Part shown: piece by piece, positions 46,245 to 56,099 of the stretch
Position numbering within the stretch: position 1 is the stretch's first letter
Layout: every line of letters starts with the position of its first letter
Assembly: GCA_963699825.1 (NCBI GenBank)
Contig: CAVOVI010000001.1
Location: forward strand, 372,001-436,000
Reading direction: 5' to 3'
Source: SPDF01 sp963699825
GTDB taxonomy: Bacteria; Gemmatimonadota; Gemmatimonadetes; Gemmatimonadales; GWC2-71-9
Length of the DNA: 64,000 nucleotides
The notes under the pieces: model-generated
Told to the model about the DNA's origin: nothing
Databases searched by the model: none
The model's input: the letters and a program-made list of their open reading frames with translations, nothing else
Program-made: the position numbers and the translations under genes

Positions 46245-47298
46245 TCAGGTGGACTGCGAGTGCCTCACGGGTGACAGGAGGGCGTCCAGCGCCGCCACGA
46301 AGGCGTCGCCCCCCGATTCGAACCTGACATTCAATATCGCTACAAGGGGCTCCGGCGCGCTGGCGGGCCAGCGATCTCGAAGCTTGACGGCGTCCTTGGC
46401 CGTCAGTACCACGTGGTCGGCCTTTCGCGCCGCCCGGGCCATCCAGGCCACATCCTCGTCCCGAAAATCGTAATGGTCCTTCCACGTGGCCACCTGCACC
46501 TGGGCCCCGGTTCCCTTGACCTGCGCGACGAAGGCATCGGGATCGGCGATGGCCGTGGCAGCCACGACCCGCTCCCCGCGCAACGACTCCACCGGCCGGG
46601 ACTCGCCGCTGATCATCCCTTCCAGATGGTGGAGCCCGAGATGGACCCGGGCTATCGGGACGGAAACCGTCCGGCCGATCTCCGCCGCCAGCATTTCGGA
46701 CGCCTCGGCCGTCGCACGCTTCCGGGTGACCACGATGAAGTCGGCCCGCTCCATGGCGCCCCACCCCTCGCGCCAGGGGCCGGCGGGCAGCGGCCACCGC
46801 ACGGCCAGTGTGGTTTCCGCGCTCACCACCAGGACGTTGAGGTCCCGGCGGACGTCGAGCCGCTGGAAGGCGTCGTCGAGCACGAGGACCTCGGCACCAT
46901 CCGCCACCGCCTTGGCCGCGCCCGCGACCCGGTCGGGATTCGCGACGACGACCGCTTCAGGCACGTCGTGCCGGTGGACCAGCACCTCGTCGGCTCCGTA
47001 CCCCGCGAAGGAGGATCCCGGGCCGCCGCCCCTGCGCGGCGTAGTGTCGGGCGATCCACGTCGCGATGGGCGTCTTGCCCGAGCCGCCGACCGTCAGGTT
47101 CCCCACTGAGACCGAAGGTCTCGGCAAATCGTGCGCCGCGCGCCATCCGCGGCGGAAGGTCAGCTCCCGCAGCGCCATGCCGGACTTCCAGAGGCCGGCC
47201 GCCGGCAGCAAGCCGACCCGGGCCAGCCTGGCACCGAACCGACGGCTGGTCCAGAGCCAGCGGATCAGTCGGTGTGTGTCGCCGTGCCGTCCGGCCAT
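46245..47298 (-). CDS. lpxK: Tetraacyldisaccharide 4'-kinase LpxK (one frame change)
   Basis: About 350 residues. It phosphorylates the lipid A disaccharide at the inner membrane. N-terminal membrane-associated region (LVxGLLPAAGLW-like), Walker A SVGNLTVGGSGKTPIATWIA, then GADEVLVHRH, LDDAFQRLDVRRDLNVLVV and PAGPWREGW. Four G in place of three near 47001 shift the frame. The length is 351 codons plus one base. The start overlaps the acyltransferase end by 34 nt. Confidence 0.93.
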
Positions 47299-47924
47299 TG
47301 CGCCATCCTCTCAACTTCGTCCATGGCGAGCCGCGCCTCTGCAATGGCTGCCGTCAATTGCTCCGCGCCCGGCGCCACCCGCAGCGGCGTGCCATATGCC
47401 ACCCGGATCCTCGTGAACGGCTTCGGGATGCAGAAGCGATCCCATGAATCTAGCCGCCATCCCGACTTCATTTCAGCGTACACCGGCAGCACCGGTACCC
47501 CGGCTCGTTGTGCGGCGGCCAACACCCCCGGCTTCATCTCGCGCCGCGGCCCCCGCGGTCCATCCGGGGTGAGCGCCACAATCGTCCCATCCGAGAGTTC
47601 CCGGCTCGCGGCGATCAACGCGCCGACCGCCCCCCGTGAACTCGACCCTCGCACCAGCCGGTATCCGATCGACTCGGCGAAATCCGAGAGGTACTGCCCA
47701 TCGCGGGCCTGGCTTACCACGATCACGGCCCCGGCCTTCCGGTGGTGCCACAGCAACGGCAACAGCGTCTCGTGCCAGAGCATGCACGCAAACCCGGCTC
47801 CATCGGCTACCAACCCGTCCCACGCCTGCCGGTTGACGTACTCGAACCGCCAACTCGCCGCGATCGCGCGCGCCAGCGGGTTCGCCACCCACTCGACGAC
47901 CTTCGGGGAGACCCTGATCTTCAC
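47265..47924 (-). CDS. Lysophospholipid/lipid A acyltransferase-like protein (DUF374)
   Basis: 219 residues. GTG 47924 overlaps the lpxB stop as GTGA. The acyltransferase HX4D-like region is replaced by the DUF374 pattern: FACMLWHETLLPLLWHHR, VSQARDGQYLSDFAESIG, VRGSSSRGAVGALIAA, LTPDGPRGPRREMKPGVLAAA and PVYAEMKSGW. DUF374 proteins belong to the LPLAT superfamily and are often encoded with lpx genes, suggesting transfer of an acyl chain during lipid A maturation. The exact acyl acceptor is not proven. Confidence 0.85.
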   Translation of the reverse strand: MKIRVSPKVVEWVANPLARAIAASWRFEYVNRQAWDGLVADGAGFACMLWHETLLPLLWHHRKAGAVIVVSQARDGQYLSDFAESIGYRLVRGSSSRGAVGALIAASRELSDGTIVALTPDGPRGPRREMKPGVLAAAQRAGVPVLPVYAEMKSGWRLDSWDRFCIPKPFTRIRVAYGTPLRVAPGAEQLTAAIAEARLAMDEVERMAQWPDGTATHTD

Positions 47925-49040
47925 CTGCCGAGCAGCTCCCCGGCCATGGCCGCCACCCTGGCCGATGCACCCGGGGCGCCGAGCCGTCCCCGCACCTCCG
48001 CCAGCCCCGCCAGCTGCGCGACGCGTGCCGGGTGGCCTTCGGTGAGCAGGCCGCCGAGCGCGGCGGCGAGCGCCGGCACGGTCATCTCTCCCTGCAGGTA
48101 TTCCGGCACCACTTCGCGGTCCGCCACGAGATTCACCAGGCTGACCCACTGCACGGTGACGACGCGCCGCGCCACCGCAAAGCTGAGCGGGTTCATTCGA
48201 TACGCCACGGCCATCGGCACGTCGGCCAATGCGGCCTCGAGCGTCGTAGTCCCCGACTTGGCCAGGCAGGCGTCCGCCGCCGCGAGCACCGTCCGCCCGT
48301 CCCCGTGCAGGTGGGTCTCGCCCGGGTCGGGATAGGTGCCGGCCGGCGTGACCGCAACGACCACCTCGTCGCAACGACCCTCGGCACGGAGCTGCGCCGC
48401 CACGGCCCGGAAGGTCGCCCAGTGACTCCGCACTTCCTGTTCCCGGCTGCCCGGAAAGAGTGCGAGCACGCGCGCGTCCGCGGAAATGCCGAGCGCCGCG
48501 CGTGCCGCGGCGCGACTCGGCGGTGGCGGCCGGTCGAGGAGCGGGTGGCCGACGTACTCAGCCGTGAGCCCCAGCCCGGCATAGAACGCCGGTTCAAAGG
48601 GCAGGACGACAGCGAGCCGGTCAACGGCGGCGGCCAGCTTCCGCGCCCGTCCCGCGCGCCAGGCCCAAAGCTGCGGCGGGATGTAGTAGAGCACTTTGCT
48701 GCCACCGTTCCGCGCCGCCCGCGCCGTGCGCAGATGGAACCCCGGGTAGTCGATGGGGAGGTAGAGGTCCCATCGGCGCCCGACGAAACTCGGCGCTCAG
48801 CCGGCGGTAGAGCTCGAGGTGCGCCGGAATCCGACGGACGATCTCCACGGCACCCATGGCGCTCAGCCGCTCCATCGGAAAGAGGAGCGTCGCTCCGGCC
48901 GCCGCCATCCGCGGTCCTCCCACGCCGTCGATCTGCGCCGTTGGCCAGCGGTCCCGGAGCGCCGTGACGATCTCCGCGCCGTGCAAGTCTCCCGATGGTT
49001 CCCCCGCGGATACCAGAATCCGGGGGGCGGCTCCCGTCAT
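47921..49040 (-). CDS. lpxB: Lipid-A-disaccharide synthase LpxB (one frame change)
   Basis: About 372 residues. It joins UDP-diacylglucosamine and lipid X. N-terminus ILVSAGEPSGDLHGAEIVTAL, GVGGPRMAAAGATLLFPMERLSAMG, then DLYLPIDYPGFHL, YYIPPQLWAWRAGRA, LFPGSREQEVRSHW and CLAKSGTTTLEAAL are intact. An extra base near 48780 splits the frame; the length is 373 codons plus one. The start overlaps the oxidoreductase gene stop. Confidence 0.94.
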
Positions 49041-49993
49041 GTCGCCCGCACGACCGCGCCGACGCGCAGGGCCAGGTCGAGTGCCGCGCGGCCGGCCGGT
49101 CCCGTCACACCGCGATTCTGCTCCCCGCGGACCGCGCGGACGAATTCGGTGAGTTCGAGTCGCAATGCGTCTCCCTCCGGCGCCTCAAGGACGATCTCCT
49201 CCACGACCTCTTCCAGGCTGGTTCCCGTCCCGCGCTTCCAGCTGGGGCGGACGCGCAAGAAGGTGGCGTGACCGGTGGAAAGATCGAGGGTCAGATAGCC
49301 GGAGTCCTGGTAGATTCGCACGCGACGCACCCGGTGCCGGCCGAGCCGCGACGCGGTGATGGAAGCGACCGTGCCGCCAGGCAGTTCCAGTCGCGCGTTG
49401 ACCATGTCGAGATGCGAGGAGAGCACCGAGGCGCCGATGGCGCGGACATCGGTGACTTCCGGAGACCCGGTGAACGCAAGGAGGAGGTCGAGATCGTGAA
49501 TCATGAGGTCGAGGACGACCGACACATCGGTCCCGCGCGGCGAAAAGGGCGCAATCCGCTCGGCCTCGATGTAGCGAGGATTTTCGATGGCGGGGAGCGC
49601 CGCCCGGACAGCGCGATTGTACCGCTCGATCTGCCCGACATGCAGCATCACGCCGGCCTGTTCCGCGGCAGCCACGAGGGCATCAGCCTCGACGAGCGTC
49701 GCGGCCAGGGGCTTCTCCATCAGGACCGACACGCCGCGTTCCAGGGCTCGCAGTCCGACCTCGGCGTGCGCGGACGTGGGCACCGCGATGGACACCGCCT
49801 TCACCTGCCCCAGCATCGTGTCCACCTCGTGCACCACGGGCGCCCCGACCTCGGCCGCCACCCGCGCAGCCGTTTCCGGATTGGCGTCGTAGACGCCGAC
49901 CAGCTGCACATCGTCGAGCGTCGCGAGGTGCCGCGCATGGTGCCGGCCGAGTGCGCCGACGCCGATGACGCCGACGGGAAGTCTCGCCTTCAC
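49037..49993 (-). CDS. Gfo/Idh/MocA-family oxidoreductase in the lpx cluster
   Basis: 318 residues. Rossmann motif GVIGVGALGRHHARHLA at the N-terminus, EKPLAATLVEADALVAAA with the catalytic Lys of the EKP motif, GQIERYNRAVRAA and DLMIHDLDLLLAF. GTG 49993 overlaps the lpxA stop and the stop overlaps the lpxB start. In some bacteria GnnA, a member of this family encoded beside lpxA, oxidises UDP-GlcNAc at C3 for 3-amino lipid A; the position here suggests a similar role, but the partner transaminase GnnB is absent from the window. Confidence 0.85.
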   Translation of the reverse strand: MKARLPVGVIGVGALGRHHARHLATLDDVQLVGVYDANPETAARVAAEVGAPVVHEVDTMLGQVKAVSIAVPTSAHAEVGLRALERGVSVLMEKPLAATLVEADALVAAAEQAGVMLHVGQIERYNRAVRAALPAIENPRYIEAERIAPFSPRGTDVSVVLDLMIHDLDLLLAFTGSPEVTDVRAIGASVLSSHLDMVNARLELPGGTVASITASRLGRHRVRRVRIYQDSGYLTLDLSTGHATFLRVRPSWKRGTGTSLEEVVEEIVLEAPEGDALRLELTEFVRAVRGEQNRGVTGPAGRAALDLALRVGAVVRAT

Positions 49994-50766
49994 GCCGGTA
50001 CGCCCCGCCCGGAGGATTCCACGAAGCCGATGAAGGTCTGGATTTCCGGGAGGTCGGGCAGATCGAGCCGCGCGCGCTCGATGGCCTGCCCGAGATTGAG
50101 ATCGGAGTTGAAGAACAGCCGATAGGCCCGCTTCAAGCCGGCGATCGTCTGCGGGGCAAACCCGGCGCGCTGCAGGCCGATGGAATTCAGGCCGTAGAGC
50201 TCCATCGGATTGCCGGCGGCCTTCACGTAGGGAGGGACGTCCTGGTTGACCCGGGTGCACCCGCTCACGAAGGCATAGCTCCCGATCGTGACGAACTGGT
50301 GCACCGCCGCCAGGCCGCTGAGGTTGGCATGGTCGTGAATGGTCACGTGTCCGGCGATCTGCGTGCTGTTGGCGATGATCACGCGGTCGCCGACCCGGCA
50401 GTCGTGGGCGATGTGCACGTAGGACATCAGGAAGCAGCTGGCGCCGACGACCGTCTTGCCGGTGGCCGCCGTCCCGCGGTTGACGGTGACATACTCGCGG
50501 ATGACGGTCCCTTCCCCCACCTCCACCCAGGTCTCCTCGTCCTTGAACTTGAAGTCCTGGGGGGGGCCGCCGAGGATGGAGCCTTCGCCGACGGACACCC
50601 CCGCGGCAAGACGCACATATCGCTCGAGCGTGGCCCTGGGCCCGATGCGGCACCGGTCACCGACAAACACATCGGGACCGATGATCGCGAAGGGCCCGAC
50701 CTCGACATCCTGCCCGAGCTGCGCACCAGCATCGACGAGAGCGGTGGGATGGATGCGGGAGGTCAC
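49990..50766 (-). CDS. lpxA: UDP-N-acetylglucosamine O-acyltransferase LpxA
   Basis: 258 residues. First step of lipid A synthesis. Left-handed beta-helix hexapeptides run from IHPTALVDAGAQLGQDVEV onward; the family segments GGPPQDFKFKDEETWVEVGE, YVHIAHDCRVGDRVIIANS (catalytic His), GLAAVHQFVTIGSYAFV and NSIGLQRAGFAPQTIAGLK are present. The GTG start at 50766 overlaps the LpxC-FabZ stop as GTGA; a longer upstream frame inside that gene is rejected. Confidence 0.96.
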   Translation of the reverse strand: MTSRIHPTALVDAGAQLGQDVEVGPFAIIGPDVFVGDRCRIGPRATLERYVRLAAGVSVGEGSILGGPPQDFKFKDEETWVEVGEGTVIREYVTVNRGTAATGKTVVGASCFLMSYVHIAHDCRVGDRVIIANSTQIAGHVTIHDHANLSGLAAVHQFVTIGSYAFVSGCTRVNQDVPPYVKAAGNPMELYGLNSIGLQRAGFAPQTIAGLKRAYRLFFNSDLNLGQAIERARLDLPDLPEIQTFIGFVESSGRGVPA

Positions 50767-52046
50767 CGATCCACCACGGCGGCCATCATTTCCGCCTCGA
50801 CAGCCACCTTTCCGTCGACATACGCCACGCCCTGCATCTTGCAGGTCTTGCCTCGGAACTGGATCATCTCGAGTTCGAACCGGAGCTGGTCGCCAGGCAG
50901 CACCGGCCGCCGGAACTTCACCTTGTCGAGCGACATGAAGTAGATGACCTTCTCTTCGGTCATCTCCACCAGCGATCCCAGCACCAGCATGCCGCCGACC
51001 TGGGCCATCGCCTCGATGATCAACACGCCGGGCATGATGGGGTGCCCGGGGAAGTGTCCCTGGAAGAACGGCTCGTTGATCGTGACGTTCTTGATCCCGA
51101 CGATGCGCTTCTTCCCCTCGATTTCGATGATCCGGTCCACCAGCAGGAACGGGTATCGATGGGGGATCACGTCCAGGATCCGGCCGATGTCCATCGCGAT
51201 CCCGCCCTCGCGCTGGCCGGTGCGGGAGATCGCGCGCGCCAGCGCGATGTTGCCCTGGTGGCTCGGTCGGGTCGCCACGATATGGGCCTGGACCCGCCCG
51301 CCGATCAGCGTGAGGTCGCCGATCAGGTCGGCCGCCTTGTGCCGTACGAACTCGTCGGGCCACCGCAGGGTGGTGCCGTCGGTGAGTCCCGTGTCGGTCA
51401 ACACGACCGCATTGGCGGTGGACGCTCCCTGGATCAGGCCCTTGGCCTTGAGTCCTTCCACCTCGTGAACGAATCCGAATGTCCGCGCCCCAGCCAACTC
51501 CCGGCCGAACACCTCGGCGTTCACCTCGTAGCTGCCGGCCTGCGAGCCGATGAGCGGGTGGGCGAAGTCGATGGCGACGGTGACCCTGCCCGCCCCTGCG
51601 GGAGAGACCACGTAGCTCGAACCGCCCTCGGTGACCGTGAACGGCGCCAGGACGCGGTAGACGACCGGGTCGCCTTCCTGCATCCGTTCGCCGGCGCGCT
51701 GCAGCGCCTCGTACCAGGGCAGGAAGGAGCCATCGAGGGCCGGCGGTTCCGGCCCATCGATGTCGATGAAGAGATCGTCGATGGCCAGCGCGCCGACGGC
51801 CGCGAGGGCGTGCTCGACGGTGTGAATCGCCTGGTCTCCCTGCCCGAGCACCGTGCGCCGGTCGGTCGCTTCCACCTCTTCGAGGCGTGCCGCGATTTCC
51901 GGAGTTCCGGGCAAGTCGGTGCGACGGAACACCACTCGCCGGCCGGCGGGCGCCGGCCGGAAGGTGACGGTCACGGTCGCCCCAGTATGGAGACCGGCCC
52001 CGCTGAGGGCGACCTCCCGTTCGATCGTTCGCCTAGCCACGGTCAC
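50763..52046 (-). CDS. lpxC/fabZ: Bifunctional LpxC deacetylase / FabZ dehydratase fusion
   Basis: 427 residues. LpxC half (about 1-280): RRTIEREVALSGAGLHTG, the zinc motif HTVEHALAAVG, GARTFGFVHEVEGL and FVRHKAADLIGDLTLIG (His and Asp ligands). FabZ half (about 290-427): DVIPHRYPFLLVDRI, catalytic His in GHFPGHPIMPGVLIIEAMAQ, and KVKFRRPVLPGDQL. It couples the committed lipid A step and fatty-acid elongation, which compete for hydroxyacyl-ACP. Such fusions are known in Bacteroidetes and some other phyla. The start is GTG at 52046 (or 52040), overlapping the lpxD end by 14 nt. Confidence 0.95.
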   Translation of the reverse strand: MTVARRTIEREVALSGAGLHTGATVTVTFRPAPAGRRVVFRRTDLPGTPEIAARLEEVEATDRRTVLGQGDQAIHTVEHALAAVGALAIDDLFIDIDGPEPPALDGSFLPWYEALQRAGERMQEGDPVVYRVLAPFTVTEGGSSYVVSPAGAGRVTVAIDFAHPLIGSQAGSYEVNAEVFGRELAGARTFGFVHEVEGLKAKGLIQGASTANAVVLTDTGLTDGTTLRWPDEFVRHKAADLIGDLTLIGGRVQAHIVATRPSHQGNIALARAISRTGQREGGIAMDIGRILDVIPHRYPFLLVDRIIEIEGKKRIVGIKNVTINEPFFQGHFPGHPIMPGVLIIEAMAQVGGMLVLGSLVEMTEEKVIYFMSLDKVKFRRPVLPGDQLRFELEMIQFRGKTCKMQGVAYVDGKVAVEAEMMAAVVDR

Positions 52047-53068
52047 CTCGCTTCGACACAAGTTCTTCGAGCTGGTTGATGATCTTGGCCACCCGGTAGA
52101 GGGCGGACTGCGCACGGAGGTAGTCGCGCTGACGGCGCGCGGGGCTTCCTCCCATGTCGGTGCCGGCCGGCACATCCTGACCGATGCCGGATTGTGCGCT
52201 GACGCGGACGCCGTCGCTCCAGCGTGACATGCCCCGCCACGCCGACCTGTCCGGCGAGAATGACACCGTTGCCCAGCCGGACACTCCCCGCCACGCCGAC
52301 GCCGGCCATGATCAGGCAGCCCCGGCCCATCCGGACGTTGTGCGCAATATGGACCTGATTGTCGATCTTGGTGCCGGCCCCGATCACGGTGTCGTCCAGG
52401 CTGCCACGGTCGATCGCCGAATGCGAACCCACCTGCACATCATCCTCGAGGACGCAGCCCCCGACGTGCCGGATCGGCCGATGCCCGTCCGGTCCGGAGG
52501 CGAACCCGAATCCGTCCCCGCCGATGACGGCCAGGGCCTTGAGCCGGACCCGATTTCCGAGGCGGCTCCCTTCGTGGCACACGCTGTTCGCCCCGATGTC
52601 GCAGTCGTCGCCGACCACGACGCCGTCGTGCAGCACGGCGCCAGGTCCGATCCTGCAGCGGGCTCCGAGCTTGACGTCCCGCCCAAGGACTGCGTGAGGT
52701 CCAATGGCGACCTCACCCTGCCAGGAAGCCCCAGGCCCGATGACCGCAGTGGGCGCCACCTCCCAGACCGGTGACCGTTCGGGAAAGAGCAGCGGTACCA
52801 CCTGAAGGATGGCCTGCGCCGGATCCTCCACGACGATGCGCGTCGCCGGACCCTCCGCTTCCTCCGCATGCTCCTCGCGCAACAGGACGGCGCCGGCGAT
52901 GGAGCGATGAAACATGCCGAGGTAGCGCGGGCCGCTGAGGAACGAGAGGGTGGCGCCGCCGGCCCGATCGAGCGGACCGACGGTGGTCAGGGTCTGTGCC
53001 CCATTGCCAAGCAGGCGGCCGCCGACAAGGTCAGCGACCGCCTGTGCCGTGAGGGAGGAAATCGTCAC
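52033..53068 (-). CDS. lpxD: UDP-3-O-acylglucosamine N-acyltransferase LpxD (one frame change)
   Basis: About 344 residues. Third lipid A step. N-terminal uridine-binding domain (GATLSFLSGPRYLGMF), hexapeptide helix (ARCRIGPGAVLHDGVVVGDD), GDGFGFASGPDGHRPIRHVG, and catalytic His in KIDNQVHIAHNVRMGRGCLIM. An extra base near 52214 splits the frame; after it come VRVSAQSGIGQDVPAG and RVAKIINQLEELVSKRGDRG. The length is 345 codons plus one. It lies 4 bp from the ompH stop. Confidence 0.94.
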
Positions 53069-53072
53069 CTCC

Positions 53073-53612
53073 TCAGCTGCCGCCGCCGGCCTTCAGCTGG
53101 TCGATGACCTTTTGGGTCAGGTCCAGCGATCGGTCGGCCGCGACGATCCCGGAGTTCTGGACTCCGACATCAAACACCATGGCGTATCCACCAGCCGCGC
53201 GCACGCCCTCGACCACGGCGGTGACCCGCTGCTGAATCGGCTCGAGGAGGTCCCGCTCGCGCTGGACCGCCTTGTCCTGCAGTTCCTGCATACGCTGCTC
53301 GAGGCGCTGCTGCTGGGCCTCAAGTTCCTTCTGCTTGGCGGTGCGCGCCGAGGGGCTCAGCACGACCGAACTCTGCTGGAAGGCCTGGACCGAGGAATCG
53401 AGGCTGGCCTGCAGCTTCTGCACCTCGAGACGGTAGCTGGCGACTTCGCCGGCGTAGAGCGATTCAGCCTTGGCGTAGCCGGGAGCAGCCGCAAGCACGA
53501 GCCGGGAGTTGATAAACGCGACCTTGCCCGCGGTCTGCTGCGCCGTCGCCGGCGTGGCCGTCAGGCCGGCCACCAGCCCGGCGAGAAGAAGCGTGGAGAA
53601 AAAACGTCCCAT
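53073..53612 (-). CDS. OmpH/Skp-like periplasmic chaperone
   Basis: 179 residues from ATG 53612, with AGGAG before it. Signal peptide MGRFFSTLLLAGLVAGLTA to TATAQQ. The mature part starts KVAFINSRLVLAAAPGYAKAE and forms a long helical hairpin (KLQASLDSSVQAF, KQKELEAQQQRLEQRMQELQD), then QRVTAVVEGVRAAGGYAMVFD. Skp-type chaperones carry unfolded outer-membrane proteins through the periplasm to BamA, encoded just upstream. Order bamA, ompH, lpxD, lpxC/fabZ, lpxA resembles the conserved bam-skp-lpx cluster. Confidence 0.92.
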   Translation of the reverse strand: MGRFFSTLLLAGLVAGLTATPATAQQTAGKVAFINSRLVLAAAPGYAKAESLYAGEVASYRLEVQKLQASLDSSVQAFQQSSVVLSPSARTAKQKELEAQQQRLEQRMQELQDKAVQRERDLLEPIQQRVTAVVEGVRAAGGYAMVFDVGVQNSGIVAADRSLDLTQKVIDQLKAGGGS

Positions 53613-53656
53613 CGTTAACTCCTGCAAGGATGTCGGTGAATATGAAACTGCTGTCA

Positions 53657-56034
53657 TCAGAAGATGTTTCCGATCTTGAAGTGCAACTTCCACCCCGGCG
53701 CCGGCTGGCCCAGGACATCGAGGCGATCGATGCCATAGGCGAGATCGATCCCGATCGGCCCCAGTGGTGATATCAAAGCTACTCCAACGCCCACCCCGCG
53801 GTAGAGGCGGGCGGGATCGAACTGCGACGGCGTCCGGTAGACGTTGCCGGCGTCGAAGAACGCATTGACGTACAACGATTGGCTCATCCGGGCGCCCACC
53901 TCGGCAGTGAAGGCGGCATACGACTGCCCGAAGGCGTCGGGGCTGGCCCGGCTCGAGCTCGAGAACGGGTCATACCCGTCAGGGGTGATGGAGAACTCCT
54001 CGTAGCCCCGGAGGGGGATGCCGTACTGGACACCGCCCATCGAGTAGAGGTCGGTGAAGAACGGTCCCGCATCGCCGAAGATCCAGCCAGCCTTGGCGGT
54101 CAGCCCGAGCACGAACTTGATCCCCGTCCCCAACTGCGGCGAGCCACCGAGCCCACCCAGCGGAACGTACCACTGGCCCTCGTACCCCAGGGTCTGGTAG
54201 TCGCCGTCGCCGCCCAGGATGCCGCCGGTGAATTCCAGGTTGACGGTCGTCCGCGTGCCCGACGTGGCGAATGGCAGGCCGATCCGCGTATCACGGACCA
54301 GGCTGAAGCCCAGGCTGGACTTGCCGCACTGATCGCAGCTGTAGCGCTCCCGGAGGCTGACCGATCCGCCGATGTAGCTGATCTGCATCAGGCTGTAGGA
54401 GGTGAAGAGCCGGGTGTACCGGGACCCGAAGACCGGGAAGCCGACCTGGAGCGAGCCGCCCGCCTGCTGCCGGCGGCCGAGGTCGCCGATGATGTAGCGC
54501 TGGCGCGAGTTGAAGAGCGCGATGGTGCCGGACACCCGCGATCCCTGGATGGAGGGGTCGGTGTACGACAGGTTGAAGTCGTTGATGTTCCGGCCGAACT
54601 GCCACTGGAACTTGCCCCGCTTGCCGCGGCCGAAGAGGTTCGGCTCCTCGAGCCCGAGGAACCCTCCGAGACCGGTCCCCTGCCCCAGCGACGCGCCGAA
54701 ATTCACGTTGCCGGTCCGCTTCTCGACGACGGTGAAGGTGATGTCGACGTCCTGGCCGTTTTCCGAGGGCGCGACATCCGGCGGCGGCAGCGGCTGGAAG
54801 AAGCCGAGGTTCATGATGTTGTTATAGCTGCGAATCAGGAGGTCCCGATTGAACACCGACCCCGGCATGATGACGATCGCGGCGCGAATGACCGACTCGT
54901 GGGTCACGTCGTTGCCGACGATCATGATCCGGTTGACGGTGGCGGGTGCTCCCTCCTCGATGCGCCAGCGAAGGTCGACGGTGGGCGTGCCGTCTTCGGC
55001 GACGCTCCGGCTCTCTTCTGGCGTCACCCGGGAATAGATGTACCCGGTATTCAGGTAGAGATCGCGGAGCCGCGTCGTGGCCGCCTCCCAGGCGGAACGA
55101 TTGAACGGCATGCTCGCCACCGGCTTCCCGGAACTGCACCGCCTCGGCACCACCAAAGGGATAGAATGCGCCGATCTCGTCGGCGGAATACCGTCGGTTC
55201 CCGATGAGGTCCATGGTCCCGACGTAGTAGACCCTGCCTTCCTCGACGGTCAGCGACAGCGCGGCCTTCCCGGTCTCCGGGTCGGCGAGGACCGTGTCCT
55301 GCACGACCTGGAAGTCGATCATGCCCTTCGAGCCGTAGAAGGTCGGCAGCTGCTGCCGCATGTCGGACTCGACCCTGTCCTCGTCGTAGGAGCCCTTCTT
55401 GAACCAGAAGAAGCCCTCCGGCTTCGTGGACATCTGACTGGCCACTTCCTTGTCGCTGAACCGCTCGTTTCCCTCGATCAGGATCTGGCTGATCGTGATC
55501 CGCATGCCCTCCAGCACCTGGAAGACCACCTGCACCGACCCGTCCGGCTGCGGGAACTCGGTCACGGTCGTCTGGGCCTGGAAGTAGCCCTTGTCCGCGT
55601 AGGCGGAATCGATGCTCGCGCGGCTGCGCGCGAGGGCGGAGCGGTCGAGCGGGCGGCCGATGACGAGGGTCACCTTGTCGCGCACCGATTGCTCGGGCAG
55701 CTGCCGGACGCCGAGGAGGCTCCACCCCGAGAGGATCGGGCGCTCCTTGACGATGATGACCAGGACCAGGAGGCCATCGACCTCGCGCTGTTCCACCCGG
55801 ACGTCGTCGAACTGTCCGGTCGAGAAAGAGCGCGCTGATGGCGCGCTGGATGTCACGGTAGGTGATCGGCTGATGCAGGATGAGGCCGGACGTGCCGATG
55901 ATCTGCACCGTGGTGATGCGGGAGTTCCCCTCCACCACCAGGCTGTCCACCGGGGGCGAAGACATGTCCTGGCCGCGCAGCGGGTGCGCCGCCAGGACCA
56001 GGAGGACCAGCAGGGGGATGCAGCGACGAAGCAT
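53657..56034 (-). CDS. bamA: Outer membrane protein assembly factor BamA (two frame changes)
   Basis: About 791 residues. Signal peptide MLRRCIPLLVLLVLAAHPLRG, then POTRA domains (SLVVEGNSRITTVQIIG, ISQILIEGNERFSDKEVASQ, VNRIMIVGNDVTHESVIRAA) and the Omp85 barrel (GGFLGLEEPNLFGRGKRGK, YTRLFTSYSLMQ, LYRGVGVGVALISPLGPIGIDLAYG) ending in Phe (KLHFKIGNIF), the usual OMP terminal residue. Extra bases near 55824 and 55127 shift the frame; the length is 2 modulo 3. The start at ATG 56034 is chosen for its signal peptide, though the ribosome site is weak. Confidence 0.94.
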
Positions 56035-56099
56035 CAGGAGAGGGCGTTCACACGCGCGGCCGGCCGCCCCCACCGTGAGGGCGACCAGCCTCGCACGAC

